Notes: generated by a model not told the origin, from the sequence alone. DNA of 64,000 bases from Baaleninema simplex PCC 7105 (GCF_000332355.1 NZ_KB235958.1:3625561-3689560); one strand, 5' to 3'. Shown: positions 1-9,097, counted from the first letter of the stretch. Program-made: numbers and translations.

Positions 1-18
1 AGAGTAGATTCTGTATAA

Positions 19-1248
19 GTTTCAGAGATCGAGCACATTCTTGATGTGTGCCGCCATGTCTGGAACTTTGCGCTGCGGGAACGCAAAGACTGGCTAAAGT
101 CTCGCAAGTCTCCCGTGAATGCGTGTTCTATCGTGCAGGAATATATTCTGCTTGCGGACGAACCATTCCCCAGTTACCATGTCCAAGCCAAACGGTTGAC
201 GGCAGCTAAGGCTGAATACCCGGCATTAAAGACCGTCAACGCTCAGGTTTTGCAGCAGGTTTTGAGGAAGCTAGATGGTGCTTGGGAATCGTGGCGATTA
301 AAGCGTTCGGGATTGCCTCGGTTCAAGAAGCCGAATCGAATGCGGTCGTTCGTTTTTCCCCAGATGCTCAAAAACTGCATCCCCCCTTCGCCCCCCTTAG
401 TAAGGGGGGTTGGGGGGATTAAGCTTCCCCAACTGGGTTGGCTCGAAGTTCGCTGGTCACGCCGCATCCCGGAGATTTTTCAGGTCAAGCAGGCTCGTAT
501 CGTTCGCAAGGCATCGGGTTATTTTGTCCTGTTGAGCTTTCAGGCTGATGTCGAAGTTCCCGATGTGATGCCTCACGGACATCCGGTAGGGATTGATGTT
601 GGCCTAGAGTATTTCCTGTCAAGTTCTGACGGAGAGCAGGTCAAGCGTCCTCGCTTTTTCGAGAAGCTGCACCGTAAGTTGAAATCACTACAACGCAGAT
701 TGAAGAATAAGCAAAAGGGTTCTGCTAACTGGCTAAAGCTTCAGAAGAAAATTGCCAGAGTCCATCAACGAATTGCCGATACGCGAAAAGACTGGCATTT
801 CAAGCTGGCTCATCACCTCTGTGATGGTGCAGGGATGATTTTTGTCGAAGATCTCGACTTCCGTATCATGGCCAAAGGGATGTTGGGCAAGCACACCCTA
901 GATGCTGGGCTGGGACAATTTGTGAATCAGATCCTTCCCTGGGTGTGCTGGAAGCGCGATGTGTATTACGAGAAAGTCGATGCCCGTGGCACGTCCCAGG
1001 AATGCCCAGATTGTGGCACCCAAGTTCGCAAAGCTCTCAGCGTGCGAGTCCATCAATGCCCGGAATGTGGGTCAACTAAACCTAGGGATGTTGCCGCAGC
1101 ACAAGTCATTTGTACCCGTGGGCAACGGGGAATTGAAAATGCCTGTGGAGTCAAAGCGGCGGGGGCTGAGGTCACTCAGTCTAGCTGGCGGGCTGTGAAG
1201 CAGGAAATCTTTGGGGCGACCCAAGGAATCTCCCAGCATACCCATTAG
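19..1248 (+). pseudogene. tnpB: TnpB-family (IS200/IS605, OrfB) RNA-guided nuclease gene, 5' part missing or interrupted
   Basis: Homolog of the TnpB nuclease carried by IS200/IS605-type elements. The RuvC-like core is visible: GIDVGLEYF with the first Asp, FVEDLDF with the Glu, and RDVAAA with the last Asp. A zinc ribbon (CPDCG...CPECG) lies between the last two motifs. The open frame is usable from a GTG at 46, but family proteins have about 20 more N-terminal residues (helix-strand before the RHVWNFAL segment). Upstream, the same frame reads family-like residues (VSEIEHILDV) directly after a TAA at 16-18, so a nonsense change or other damage is likely; the true start is outside the window. 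A palindromic repeat is inserted in frame at 379-419. No TnpA transposase gene is adjacent. The gene runs convergently toward ppsA. Confidence 0.85.
379..419. repeat. G/C-run palindromic dispersed repeat inside tnpB (copy A)
   Basis: A 41-nt element made of runs of six C and six G. The inner stem is CCCCCCTTA/TAAGGGGGG and the outer arms are ATCCCCCC/GGGGGGAT. It is read in frame as IPPSPPLVRGVGG within TnpB. A second copy in the opposite orientation lies near 5890-5930 and would also translate to IPPSPPFERGVGG. Confidence 0.85.
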
Positions 1249-1270
1249 GGTTGCTGGGAGAGGATGTCAA
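1230..1270 (+). mobile_element. Right end of the TnpB element: hairpin plus GGATGTCAA terminus
   Basis: Stem CTCCCAGCA (1230-1238) pairs with TGCTGGGAG (1252-1260), with an inner ACCC/GGGT stem, followed by AGGATGTCAA. The same hairpin-then-GGATGTCAA layout occurs after the TnpB gene at 51842. By analogy with known TnpB elements, this end together with the tnpB 3' region would be the source of the omega (guide) RNA. Its guide would begin at about 1271, inside ppsA. Confidence 0.7.
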
Positions 1271-3765
1271 TGCTTCGACTCAAACTCGGCAATATCGAGC
1301 AGGGTCTTGAGAACCGAATCGGGGTTCAAACTGATCGAATCGATACCCAATTCCACCAAGAAACGGGCGAATTCGGGATAGTCGCTCGGGGCTTGACCGC
1401 AAATTCCGATCTTGCGACCGTTGGCTTTCGCCCGTTCGATGACCATCCGCACCATTTGTTTGACACCTTCGTTGCGTTCGTCGAAGATGTGCGCCACCAG
1501 CGCCGAGTCGCGGTCTAATCCGAGGGTCAACTGCGTCAAGTCGTTCGATCCGATGGAAAATCCGTCGAAGACTTCACTGTACTGGTCGGCGAGAATCACA
1601 TTACTGGGAATCTCGCACATCACGTACACTTGCAAGTCGTTTTCGCCCCGTTTGAGACCGTATTTTTCCATTTCCGCCAGCACTTTACGCCCTTCCTCGG
1701 GAGTGCGGCAGAAAGGAATCATGGGAATCACGTTCGTCAGTCCCATGTCGTCGCGAACCCGTTTCAAGGCTTTGCATTCCAAACCGTAGGCAGCGGCGTA
1801 TTTAGGATCGTAGTAACGAGACGCACCGCGCCACCCGATCATCGGGTTTTCTTCCTTCGGCTCGAACTGTTTGCCGCCGAGGAGGTTGGCGTACTCGTTG
1901 CTCTTGAAGTCGGACATCCGCACGACTACCGGGTTCGGATAGAACGCGGCGGCGATGGTGCCGATGCCGTGGGCGAGTTTATCGACGAAGAAATCGGGTT
2001 TGTTCTCGTACTCAGCAGTCAGTTCGGCGATTTCCCGTTTGACGCTTTCGTCTTCGAGTTCGTCGAAGTGGAGTAATGCCAGGGGGTGAGCTTTGATGTG
2101 GTTGGCGATAATGAACTCGAACCGCGCCAAACCCACGCCGTCGCAGGGAATCGAAGACAGACCGAAAGCTTCTTCCGGGTTGCCCACGTTCATCAAGATT
2201 TTCGTCTTGGTAGTAGGCAGGTTGTCGAGAACGGTTTCTTCGATTTCAAAGGGAACTAAGCCGGAGTAGACTTTTCCTTCTTCCCCTTCGCAGCAAGAGA
2301 CGGTGACATCTTGTCCGGTGGTCAGGGTTCCGGTGGCTTTGCCGCAACCGACGATCGCCGGAATGCCCATTTCCCGCGCGATAATGGCGGCGTGACAGGT
2401 GCGTCCGCCCGCGTTGGTGACGATCGCGCTGGCTTTTTTCATGATCGGTTCCCAATCCGGGTCGGTCTTGTTGGTGACGAGAACTTCACCGGCTTGGAAC
2501 TGGTCGATTTTGTGAACGTCGAGGATGACGCGGGCTTTGCCTTGTCCGATGGCTTCGCCAACGGCGCGACCGGACACGATAACGTTACTGGTGCCTTGCA
2601 GTTTGTAGTGTTTGAGGACGTTTCCGGCTTTCTGGGATTGGACGGTTTCGGGACGGGCTTGAACGATAAACAGTTCGCCAGTTTGTCCGTCTTTCGCCCA
2701 CTCGATATCCATCGGGGTGTAACTTCCCCGCACTTCGCTGTAGTGGTCTTCGATAATGCAAGCCCATTTCGCCAGGGTCAGCACTTCATCGTCGGTGATA
2801 GCGAATTTTTGGCGATCGGGTTCGGCAACGGGGACGTTTTTCGTCAGTTTGCCGCCGCCGATGTCGTAGACCATTTTCAGTTCTTTGGAACCGAGGCGTT
2901 TTTCGAGAATCGGACGGAAGCCTTGTTGCAAGGTGGGTTTGAAGACGAAGTATTCGTCGGGGTTGACGGCACCTTGCACCACGTTTTCACCTAAGCCATA
3001 AGCGGAGGTGATCAACGCGGCGTTTTTGAAGCCGGTTTCGGTGTCGATGGAGAACATGACGCCCGAGGCGGCCAGGTCGGAACGTACCATTTTTTGGACG
3101 CCTACGGACAAGGCAACGTCGAAGTGATCGAAGCCTTTAATGGTGCGGTAGGAAATGGCGCGATCGGTGAAGATCGATGCGAAACAACGGTGGCAGGCTT
3201 CGAGAACCGATTTAGCACCGTGGACGTTGAGATAGGTTTCTTGTTGTCCGGCAAAACTCGCGTCGGGTAAGTCTTCAGCCGTGGCGCTCGATCGCACGGC
3301 AACGTCGGTGTCGTAGCTGTATTCTTTGCAGGCTTGACGGTATTCGGGATCGAACCGTTCGCAAAATTCCGTATCTGCGCCGTAGCGTTCGCAAAGCTTG
3401 AAGTAGGCGGTCGCGATCGCCACTTCGAGTTCTTTCGGAAACGGGGTGTTGAGAACTAAAGCTCGGGCTTGTTTGCCGCGATCTCGCAAGTTTTGCATAT
3501 CTTCCACGTCGAGATCGGAAAACAGCTTGCGAAGTTTGGTTTCGAGTCCGGCTTTTTCAACGAAGTAGCGATAGGCGTAGGCTGTGGTGGCAAATCCCGT
3601 CGGCACGCTGACGCCCTTTGACGCCAACTGCTGGATCATTTCACCGAGAGAGGCGTTTTTTCCTCCAACTAGAGGAACGTCGGCGATTCCGACTTCTTCA
3701 AACCACAGGACAAAGCTTTCGCTTTTAGGAACGCCAGATTGAATACTGGGAGCGCTGATAACCAT
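1267..3765 (-). CDS. ppsA: Phosphoenolpyruvate synthase (pyruvate, water dikinase)
   Basis: 832 residues, close to the usual PpsA length. The enzyme converts pyruvate, ATP and water to PEP, AMP and phosphate in the cytoplasm, feeding gluconeogenesis. The order is an N-terminal ATP-grasp domain (start SFVLWFEEVG..GGKNASLGEM), a phosphohistidine swivel domain with GGRTCHAAIIAREMG around residue 456 (catalytic His), and a C-terminal PEP/pyruvate barrel with GSNDLTQLTLGLDRDS and GICGQAPSDYPEF (catalytic Cys near residue 788). The gene is complete, but its TGA stop lies inside the GGATGTCAA terminus of the neighbouring TnpB element, so the last codons were probably trimmed by the insertion. An AT-rich leader with no other gene lies upstream. 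Confidence 0.97.
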   Translation of the reverse strand: MVISAPSIQSGVPKSESFVLWFEEVGIADVPLVGGKNASLGEMIQQLASKGVSVPTGFATTAYAYRYFVEKAGLETKLRKLFSDLDVEDMQNLRDRGKQARALVLNTPFPKELEVAIATAYFKLCERYGADTEFCERFDPEYRQACKEYSYDTDVAVRSSATAEDLPDASFAGQQETYLNVHGAKSVLEACHRCFASIFTDRAISYRTIKGFDHFDVALSVGVQKMVRSDLAASGVMFSIDTETGFKNAALITSAYGLGENVVQGAVNPDEYFVFKPTLQQGFRPILEKRLGSKELKMVYDIGGGKLTKNVPVAEPDRQKFAITDDEVLTLAKWACIIEDHYSEVRGSYTPMDIEWAKDGQTGELFIVQARPETVQSQKAGNVLKHYKLQGTSNVIVSGRAVGEAIGQGKARVILDVHKIDQFQAGEVLVTNKTDPDWEPIMKKASAIVTNAGGRTCHAAIIAREMGIPAIVGCGKATGTLTTGQDVTVSCCEGEEGKVYSGLVPFEIEETVLDNLPTTKTKILMNVGNPEEAFGLSSIPCDGVGLARFEFIIANHIKAHPLALLHFDELEDESVKREIAELTAEYENKPDFFVDKLAHGIGTIAAAFYPNPVVVRMSDFKSNEYANLLGGKQFEPKEENPMIGWRGASRYYDPKYAAAYGLECKALKRVRDDMGLTNVIPMIPFCRTPEEGRKVLAEMEKYGLKRGENDLQVYVMCEIPSNVILADQYSEVFDGFSIGSNDLTQLTLGLDRDSALVAHIFDERNEGVKQMVRMVIERAKANGRKIGICGQAPSDYPEFARFLVELGIDSISLNPDSVLKTLLDIAEFESKH

Positions 3766-4035
3766 ATTTTTTCATCCCGCTCTACTTGCTTTCAATTTCT
3801 TATCTTATCGACTTTATTTTTTATATTGTTCTCTTTTTAATGTTTTTTTACGATCTTCCAGAACTGTCATTTTCCAAGGGTTTTACGGTTTATTTGCACT
3901 GAAGGAAGACTTGTAAAAACTTGTTACACTTTTGATTTTTTGTGAAATTTTGCACTAACGGGACTTAAACGGTAAAAAAGGTAAAATAAAAGCAAAACCC
4001 TTGACTGACAAGGATTTAAGGTGGAGAGTGTCCCC
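3766..4035. other. AT-rich intergenic region upstream of ppsA
   Basis: 270 bases, rich in A/T, between the ppsA start and the IS701-like pseudogene. It must hold the ppsA promoter (minus strand) and probably the left end of the IS, but no clear inverted repeat or consensus promoter could be fixed by eye. Confidence 0.4.
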
Positions 4036-5302
4036 ATGAGAGAGACCACCCCAGCCGCTATGCCACCCTGCTTTGAGAAGTGGTGCAAGCGTTTCGACCC
4101 CGACTTCAAAACCCAAGCACAAAAAAGGGGTTTAGACACTATTTGGGAGGATTACTCGGGGAAAGCCAGCGAAAAAACATAACTCAGATGGCAAACGACT
4201 CGGTGGGAGTGGTTTACAACCGCTTACATCATTTTATAACGGAATCCCCTTGGGAGGAGAAGCGTATTAACGAACGTCGTTTAAAGGTGGTGGACTCCTG
4301 CCATCAAACCCGAGTGGGTCGGGGATTTGCCTTGCTGCTCGATGATACAGGACATCGAAAAAGCGGCAACTTCACCGCAGGTGTGGGAAGACAGTACATC
4401 GGAGAAATCGGCAAGCTCGACAACGGAATCGTGGCGGTAACGACCCATCTCTATGATGGCAAAAAAAAATTTGACCTCTGGATGTAGAAATCTATCAGCC
4501 AGCCAGTTCCTTACCCTCAGGCAAGAAAGATCCCTCTTTCAAAAAGAAACCCGAAATCGCCTTAGAATTAATTGACCGGAGTTTAAAGAGAGGGTATCGA
4601 CCGGGAATCGTCCTCATGGATGCCGGCTATGGTAACAACACAAATTTTTTAAAGGGACTCGAATCTCGCCGACTGAAGTATCTAGGAGCCGTCGCCAAAA
4701 ATCGGAAAATCTGGCTGAATCAATCGGGAGAAAATTGGCAAAAGATTCGCCTTGATGAATATGCCAAAAGCTTACCAGAAGAGGACTTTACGTCAGTTTC
4801 TCTAAATTTAAACAAGCCCAAAACCCTGTGGGTGGCGACGGGTACGGCAGAGCTGTCACGTCTACAAGGAGAAAGAACCTTTGCTATCGTCATGAATGCA
4901 AGTTCTTATGCGGACGCGACAGAAATTGATTATTTTATCACGAATGAAGACTCCGAAAAAGTGACTGCCGAATGGGTCGTGAACACTTACTCAGGGCGAA
5001 ACTGGGTAGAAGTCTTCTATCGGGAAGCCAAAGGATGGTTGGGTTGGAGGGAATGCCAGGCGAGAGGTTTGAAGAGTTTACAGCGGCATTTAATTTTGGT
5101 ATTTTGTGCCTACACTTTTATCCTTTGGCATAAGTTGACGGGCGGTTTACGAAGGAAGTGGGCGAACCAACCTTTGGAAACTTTTGTAGATGCTTTAGAG
5201 GCTTTTCGGACAGCCATGTCTTTTCGTTTTGTGGCATGGCTGAACGAGAATCGAGACCTGTTTGCCGCTCACAAAGCGCGTTTTGGCTTGGTTTGGGCTT
5301 GA
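4036..5302 (+). pseudogene. IS701-like DDE transposase broken by two frameshifts
   Basis: Three frames join into one transposase of about 420 residues. The start frame (ATG 4036, MRETTPAAMPPCFEKWCKRF) continues into the frame of 4080-4487 at an A-run near 4122-4128. The second frame carries LLDDTGHRKSG (first Asp). It ends at a TAG just after an A9 run, and homology resumes at about 4477 in the third frame (PLDVEIYQPASSLPSGKKDP), followed by VLMDAGYGNN (second Asp) and VEVFYREAKGWLGWRECQ (Glu). The DDE triad is therefore present but split. The reading as IS701/DDE_5 rests on these motifs. Element ends were not identified. Programmed frameshifting at two sites is less likely than decay. Confidence 0.8.
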
Positions 5303-5512
5303 AATTTGTTTAAGTACCGCTAAAATAATCCCGATCGATAATAAAATGTTAATTGTCATTAATTCTTGGATTCATTGCTCTTCAAGTATTGTAAAATAAG
5401 GTTTGCAATTTTATTTTTTTTTAATATTTCCATTCCTTTAAGTAAAGCGTTTGTTGTTTATTTTTAAATGTAAACAAAGCGATAAGTTTTACTGTATCAG
5501 TCTGGCATCTCA

Positions 5513-5750
5513 ATTAATTCGAGCTTATTGAAGAAATATAGCAGTCCCAAATGAGTCGTCAAACATTAAAACACCAGAAAAAATCTGATTCCCCGTTCCC
5601 CGTTCCCCGTTCCCGATTCCCTTTTTGTCTCAATTTTGTTACACAACTGATTTAGGGTTGCTATAGGCTCTACTATCGAGAATGTCGAACGAGATTTCAA
5701 AGGTTTCAGCCATTGGAGTTTCAGCCAGACTCAATTTTTCGAGGTGTCCG
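5513..5750. repeat. Dispersed repeat copy 1 (partner at 13057-13292)
   Basis: The left arm (5513-5536, TAATTCGAGCTTATTGA) and right arm (5666-5750, starting GGCTCTACTATCGA and including TTTCAGCCATTGGAGTTT) both match the copy near 13.1 kb. In this copy the arms are separated by the 5537-5665 insertion. The right arm read on the minus strand gives GHLEKLSLAETPMAETFEI, matched by GHLEKLILTQTPMAETLEI in copy 2, so it may derive from a coding remnant. Confidence 0.75.
5537..5665. mobile_element. MITE-like insertion with TATAGCA/TGCTATA ends
   Basis: 129 bp bounded by TATAGCA (5537-5543) and TGCTATA (5659-5665). The homologous repeat at 13.1 kb lacks this segment and runs almost directly from TTGATAAA to GGCTCTAC. 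TA-flanked ends resemble elements mobilised by IS630/Tc1-type transposases, which is an inference. The interior holds CCCCGTT heptamers. Confidence 0.6.
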
Positions 5751-5889
5751 GTCGTCTGTGTTAAACAGAGCGACAAGGTTGTCAAATCGGTCAAGTTTGA
5801 GGCAGAAAGCGAGAAAAAGTCGGCACAATAGTCGAAAAACAGCGTTTTTATACGGAATCCAAATCTCAAATAGCGGTTTTGCCAAACCC

Positions 5890-5930
5890 TACCCCCCCCA
5901 ACCCCCCTTTCAAAGGGGGGCGAAGGGGGA
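5890..5930. repeat. G/C-run palindromic dispersed repeat (copy B)
   Basis: Runs of C, then CCCCCCTTTCAAAGGGGGG, then CGAAGGGGG: the same architecture as the copy inside tnpB at 379-419, in the opposite orientation. Confidence 0.8.
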
Positions 5931-6057
5931 ATGTGGTGAAGACTTCTTGAAACCCAGCTTATCGGCAACGAATTCCGCATTAAACTGTAAAATGCTGTAT
6001 TGTCGGCGATCGCAGCCGAATATTACTTAAATCGAGCGATCGCCCGACGCGATTTTT

Positions 6058-6210
6058 GGGTGCATCTCACTTTTGCAAAAACATCAGTTTTGGGTGGCAA
6101 AATTCCCGATTAGCACTTCCGGTATAAGATCCCCGGCATCTTGGAGATGCCGGGGATCTGGAAATTGAGTGCGCCCAATTCGATGAATTTACATTTTTGA
6201 GATGTACCCC
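6058..6210. mobile_element. MITE-like element with a 7-bp target duplication
   Basis: The left end GGGTGCATCTCACTTTTG and right end TTTTTGAGATGTACCCC are inverted repeats. Both sides are flanked by GATTTTT (6051-6057 and 6211-6217), a clean 7-bp target-site duplication. There is no coding capacity. It is related through its ends and the internal TGCAAAAGTGAGAT to the element at 13095-13211, and it carries the nested hairpin at 6128-6159. Confidence 0.8.
6128..6159. repeat. 32-nt dispersed hairpin (copy 1)
   Basis: Stem GATCCCCGGCATC / GATGCCGGGGATC around a short loop. An identical 32-nt copy occurs at 61323-61354, in an unrelated context. Confidence 0.85.
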
Positions 6211-6236
6211 GATTTTTTCCTCAAAGGAATGCCATC

Positions 6237-7115
6237 TCAAGGACGACGAGTCGCGTGGGACGGGTAAGGATCGAAGAGGTGTTGCACGAGAGAGGCCGCT
6301 GGCGGAACGTACACCCAGAGATCGCCAGATTCCTCTGTACGATAGGTCAGCAGCGTCACGTGGAGATACCCGTCAGCTCGTCCCAAAGCTTCGCCGAGGC
6401 GTCGATATCCGAGATGACGGCGACCCAAACCGCAAAGTCTGAGGAGGTAATTCGGAATTTGGGGACTAGAAAACACAGTACAGTCCGATGGCATCGATCG
6501 CAGCGTTCCGTCGGTGACAAACACGAGCTGACCGTTCGCCCACCCGTCAAAGGGCGCAAACACTTTCCCGCTCGTGCGTAACGAAAGTTCTCCAAAAGCC
6601 GCGACCACGCGGCGTTCGGCAATTTCGTCGCCAGCAGCGATCGAAACATCGGAGGCGACAGTCACCTCAGAGACGATAGGCGTCTCGAACGTTGGCGGAT
6701 CGGGCATCCAGCGGACGCCCGGTCGATCCGAAGCTTCGAGACTGTATCCGATATAGCGATCGCCCTCGTAAGCCACCACCGCGAAAGCCCCCTCAGTCGT
6801 GCGGTACAACTCTCGCTCGGTCAGAACGCCGTCGCGCAGGGCGACTTTCGGTAACAGGCAATAAGGAGACCCCAACTGTTGCCGAACGGTCGTCGCATCG
6901 GGGTCTTCGCTCCCGTGTAGCGCTTGCAAGCGATCTAAGGTTAAAGTCGTCTCAGCATCGATAATACGAGTACAAGCCGGTCGAAACGTCGTCGTTTCCT
7001 CAGAGCGATCGGCTGCCACCGCTGCCAACACAGAAATCGCCGTGGTGACAGCGAGGCCGACTCCGTAAATTGCGTTCCAACGGACTCCAAGCGGTTTGTG
7101 AGCGTCGATCTCCAT
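6237..7115 (-). CDS. Membrane-anchored hypothetical protein
   Basis: 292 residues with one N-terminal membrane segment (WNAIYGVGLAVTTAISVLAAVAA, about 13-35), followed by a soluble region that would face the periplasm. Four cysteines (CTRI, YCLL, DCTV, LCGL) could form disulfides. I do not recognise the family. Codon use and HIP1 octamers match resident genes, so it is probably native. It is encoded alone; its start ATG at 7115 is followed upstream by a short gap before CP12. The 3' end lies just beyond the MITE-like element at 6058-6210. Confidence 0.75.
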   Translation of the reverse strand: MEIDAHKPLGVRWNAIYGVGLAVTTAISVLAAVAADRSEETTTFRPACTRIIDAETTLTLDRLQALHGSEDPDATTVRQQLGSPYCLLPKVALRDGVLTERELYRTTEGAFAVVAYEGDRYIGYSLEASDRPGVRWMPDPPTFETPIVSEVTVASDVSIAAGDEIAERRVVAAFGELSLRTSGKVFAPFDGWANGQLVFVTDGTLRSMPSDCTVFSSPQIPNYLLRLCGLGRRHLGYRRLGEALGRADGYLHVTLLTYRTEESGDLWVYVPPAASLVQHLFDPYPSHATRRP

Positions 7116-7253
7116 AGTCGAACAAAAGAGGGTGGGCGAACGAGAACCGAAGCCAGATTTTGAATACAGACTCTTGAAGAGAGCGGTTTAAATGCCGAAG
7201 TTTAAATAGCGTACAAAAATTTAGACATCCCTACGATAGCAGATGCCAACAAC

Positions 7254-7280
7254 AAGCGGCGAGGGAACTCCTCGCCGCTT
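7254..7280 (-). terminator. Terminator hairpin of CP12
   Basis: Perfect 11-bp stem AAGCGGCGAGG / CCTCGCCGCTT with a 5-nt loop, 30 bases past the CP12 stop. On the minus strand it is followed by TTGTTGTTGG, giving a U-rich tail. Confidence 0.75.
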
Positions 7281-7309
7281 CGCCCGCAATACTCGATTGT
7301 CAAAGCGGA

Positions 7310-7531
7310 TTAATCGTCGTAAACCCGGCATTCAGCAGCATCGGGGTTGTCCTCGCAGTAGGTATCAAACGAGGTTTTTTGCGGCTTTTGCTTTTGGTGA
7401 GCTGCTTCGGCTTGCAATTCTTCGACAGCATCCCAGGCTGCCGCACAATCTTGAGACGTAGCACCACTGGTATCGCAGACAGCCCGAGCCGCCTCGCGTT
7501 CTTGTTCGATCTGTTTTTGAATGTCGTTCAT
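7310..7531 (-). CDS. cp12: CP12, Calvin-cycle regulatory protein
   Basis: 73 residues, the family's usual size. CP12 is a redox-switched, partly disordered cytoplasmic protein that bridges GAPDH and phosphoribulokinase and shuts down the Calvin cycle when oxidised. Visible hallmarks are the core AWDAVEEL (32-39), an N-terminal cysteine pair (Cys19, Cys29) and a C-terminal pair (Cys59, Cys68) ending in ECRVYDD, the GAPDH-binding tail. It is encoded alone, with its own terminator. Confidence 0.96.
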   Translation of the reverse strand: MNDIQKQIEQEREAARAVCDTSGATSQDCAAAWDAVEELQAEAAHQKQKPQKTSFDTYCEDNPDAAECRVYDD

Positions 7532-7817
7532 AGTCTCCTATTGGATCTACTCTTCGTCGATCTGTTCACCCTATTCAGTATAGGGAATCTTTTCCTAGCA
7601 GGCGGTTCGCCTACCCGTACCCGTACATCGTTGCTAGAGAACGAACGGTTCTATACCATTACTCTTACTGGACATCACTCTCCCGTGGCGTATCCCGATC
7701 TATATTTTTAAGATTTGACACCGCCGACGGGCCGATCGAAGAGGGACTGACGGTCGATGGCGATCGAGGTTTCTTCGACCAACTCGAACAACCACTAGCG
7801 ATTGCAAGGACTAGCCT
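7532..7817. other. Divergent promoter region between CP12 and the FIST gene
   Basis: 286 bases between divergent genes, so both promoters should lie here. TATAGGGAATC near 7580 could serve as a -10 region, but no assignment is firm. Confidence 0.35.
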
Positions 7818-9041
7818 ATGGAGTGGGTTAACGCTTTATCGACGCGCCCCTCGCTCGAAGCCGCAGTGCAAGAGGCCGCAGACGCCGCACAACAGGCGTT
7901 ATCCGAACCGCCGGATTTAGGATTGGTATTTATTTCCTCGGCCTTTGCCAGCGAATATCCCCGTTTGATGCCCTTGCTGCGCGAACGCTTAGACGTTCCT
8001 ACGCTGATCGGATGTGGGGGGGGCGGTATCGTCGGGAGTACGCCAACCGATGCCAGTACTGTCGAAATTGAAGGGGGCATTGCCTTAAGTTTGACGCTCG
8101 TGAGCTTGCCCGACGTCGAAGTTCGGAGCTTTTTTCTTCCATCTGACGAACTCCCCGATCTCGACAGTCCCCCCGAACGTTGGATCGAAGCCGTTGGGGT
8201 TTCCCCCGAGTCCGACCCACTGTTTATCGTGTTAGCCGATCCGTTCATGTCGCGAATTAACGATTTACTGCAAGGACTCGACTACGCTTATCCAACTGCC
8301 TCGAAAGTCGGAGGACTCTCGAGCAGTCCCGGTATTCGAGGGGCGAACTTGTTCTTTAACGATCGCGCCGTTCGAGAAGGGGCGGTTGGCGTCGCTCTCT
8401 CTGGCAATATTACTCTCGATAGCATTGTCGCTCAGGGATGTCGTCCCATCGGGAAACCCTACCGCATCGCCGAGGGGGAACGAAACATCATTTTAGCGCT
8501 CGACGAACTCGGCGCAACGGAATCGGCACGTCCGCCGCTGGAGGTTTTACGGGATTCGATCGTCGAACTGAGCGAAGCCGATCGCGAACTGGCCCAAAAT
8601 TCGCTGTTTATCGGCGTCGTCAGCGATGAATTCAAACAAACCCTCGAACCGGGAGATTTTCTGATTCGCAATCTCATCGGTGTCGATCCCCAAGCGGGGG
8701 CTGTCGCGATCGGCGATCGCGTGCGTCCGGGTCAGCGGGTGCAGTTTCACCTTCGGGACGCTAAAACCTCCGCTGAAGATTTAGAAGCTTTGCTTGAGAA
8801 GTATTGTCGCGACGCGGGTTCGACCGCTCGTCCTTTCGGTGCGTTGATGTTTTCCTGTCTCGGACGAGGCGAGGGACTCTACGGCGAAGCTAACTTCGAT
8901 TCTCGCCTGTTCCACCGCTATCTCGATGGCGTTCCCCTCAGCGGTTTTTTCTGCAACGGTGAAATCGGCCCCGTCGGTGGTAATACCTTCCTCCACGGTT
9001 ATACGTCGGTGTTCGGCATTTTGCGACCGGCATCGAGGTGA
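7818..9041 (+). CDS. FIST-domain signal transduction protein
   Basis: 407 residues. The N-terminal FIST domain (about 20-220) contains LGLVFISSAFASEYPRL and VPTLIGCGGGGIVGS. The C-terminal FIST_C domain (about 230-390) ends with ALMFSCLGRGEGLYGEANFDS and PLSGFFCNGEIGPVGGNTFLHGYT. FIST domains are thought to sense small ligands, perhaps amino acids, in the cytoplasm. The protein stands alone, without a fused kinase or cyclase, as in many cyanobacteria. The ATG at 7818 gives a family-like N-terminus. Confidence 0.92.
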   Translation: MEWVNALSTRPSLEAAVQEAADAAQQALSEPPDLGLVFISSAFASEYPRLMPLLRERLDVPTLIGCGGGGIVGSTPTDASTVEIEGGIALSLTLVSLPDVEVRSFFLPSDELPDLDSPPERWIEAVGVSPESDPLFIVLADPFMSRINDLLQGLDYAYPTASKVGGLSSSPGIRGANLFFNDRAVREGAVGVALSGNITLDSIVAQGCRPIGKPYRIAEGERNIILALDELGATESARPPLEVLRDSIVELSEADRELAQNSLFIGVVSDEFKQTLEPGDFLIRNLIGVDPQAGAVAIGDRVRPGQRVQFHLRDAKTSAEDLEALLEKYCRDAGSTARPFGALMFSCLGRGEGLYGEANFDSRLFHRYLDGVPLSGFFCNGEIGPVGGNTFLHGYTSVFGILRPASR

Positions 9042-9097
9042 CGAGAGAATTCGACCCTCGCCTGTCGCTGGTTTTGTGAGACTTTATCGAAAAACTT

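Larger units (their letters stand above)
5303..6236. other. 934-base gene-free repeat nest
   Basis: No credible gene. It contains an AT-rich segment after the IS701 relic (5303-5512), a dispersed repeat (5513-5750) with an inserted MITE-like element (5537-5665), heptamer runs of CCCCGTT near 5590-5620, the G/C palindrome copy B (about 5890-5930), and a second MITE-like element (6058-6210) with a nested hairpin. Open frames here simply read through these repeats. Confidence 0.7.

Noticed and set aside
5639..5980. Minus-strand open frame of 113 residues
   Set aside because: Made of repeat copy 1 and the G/C palindrome; no independent coding evidence.
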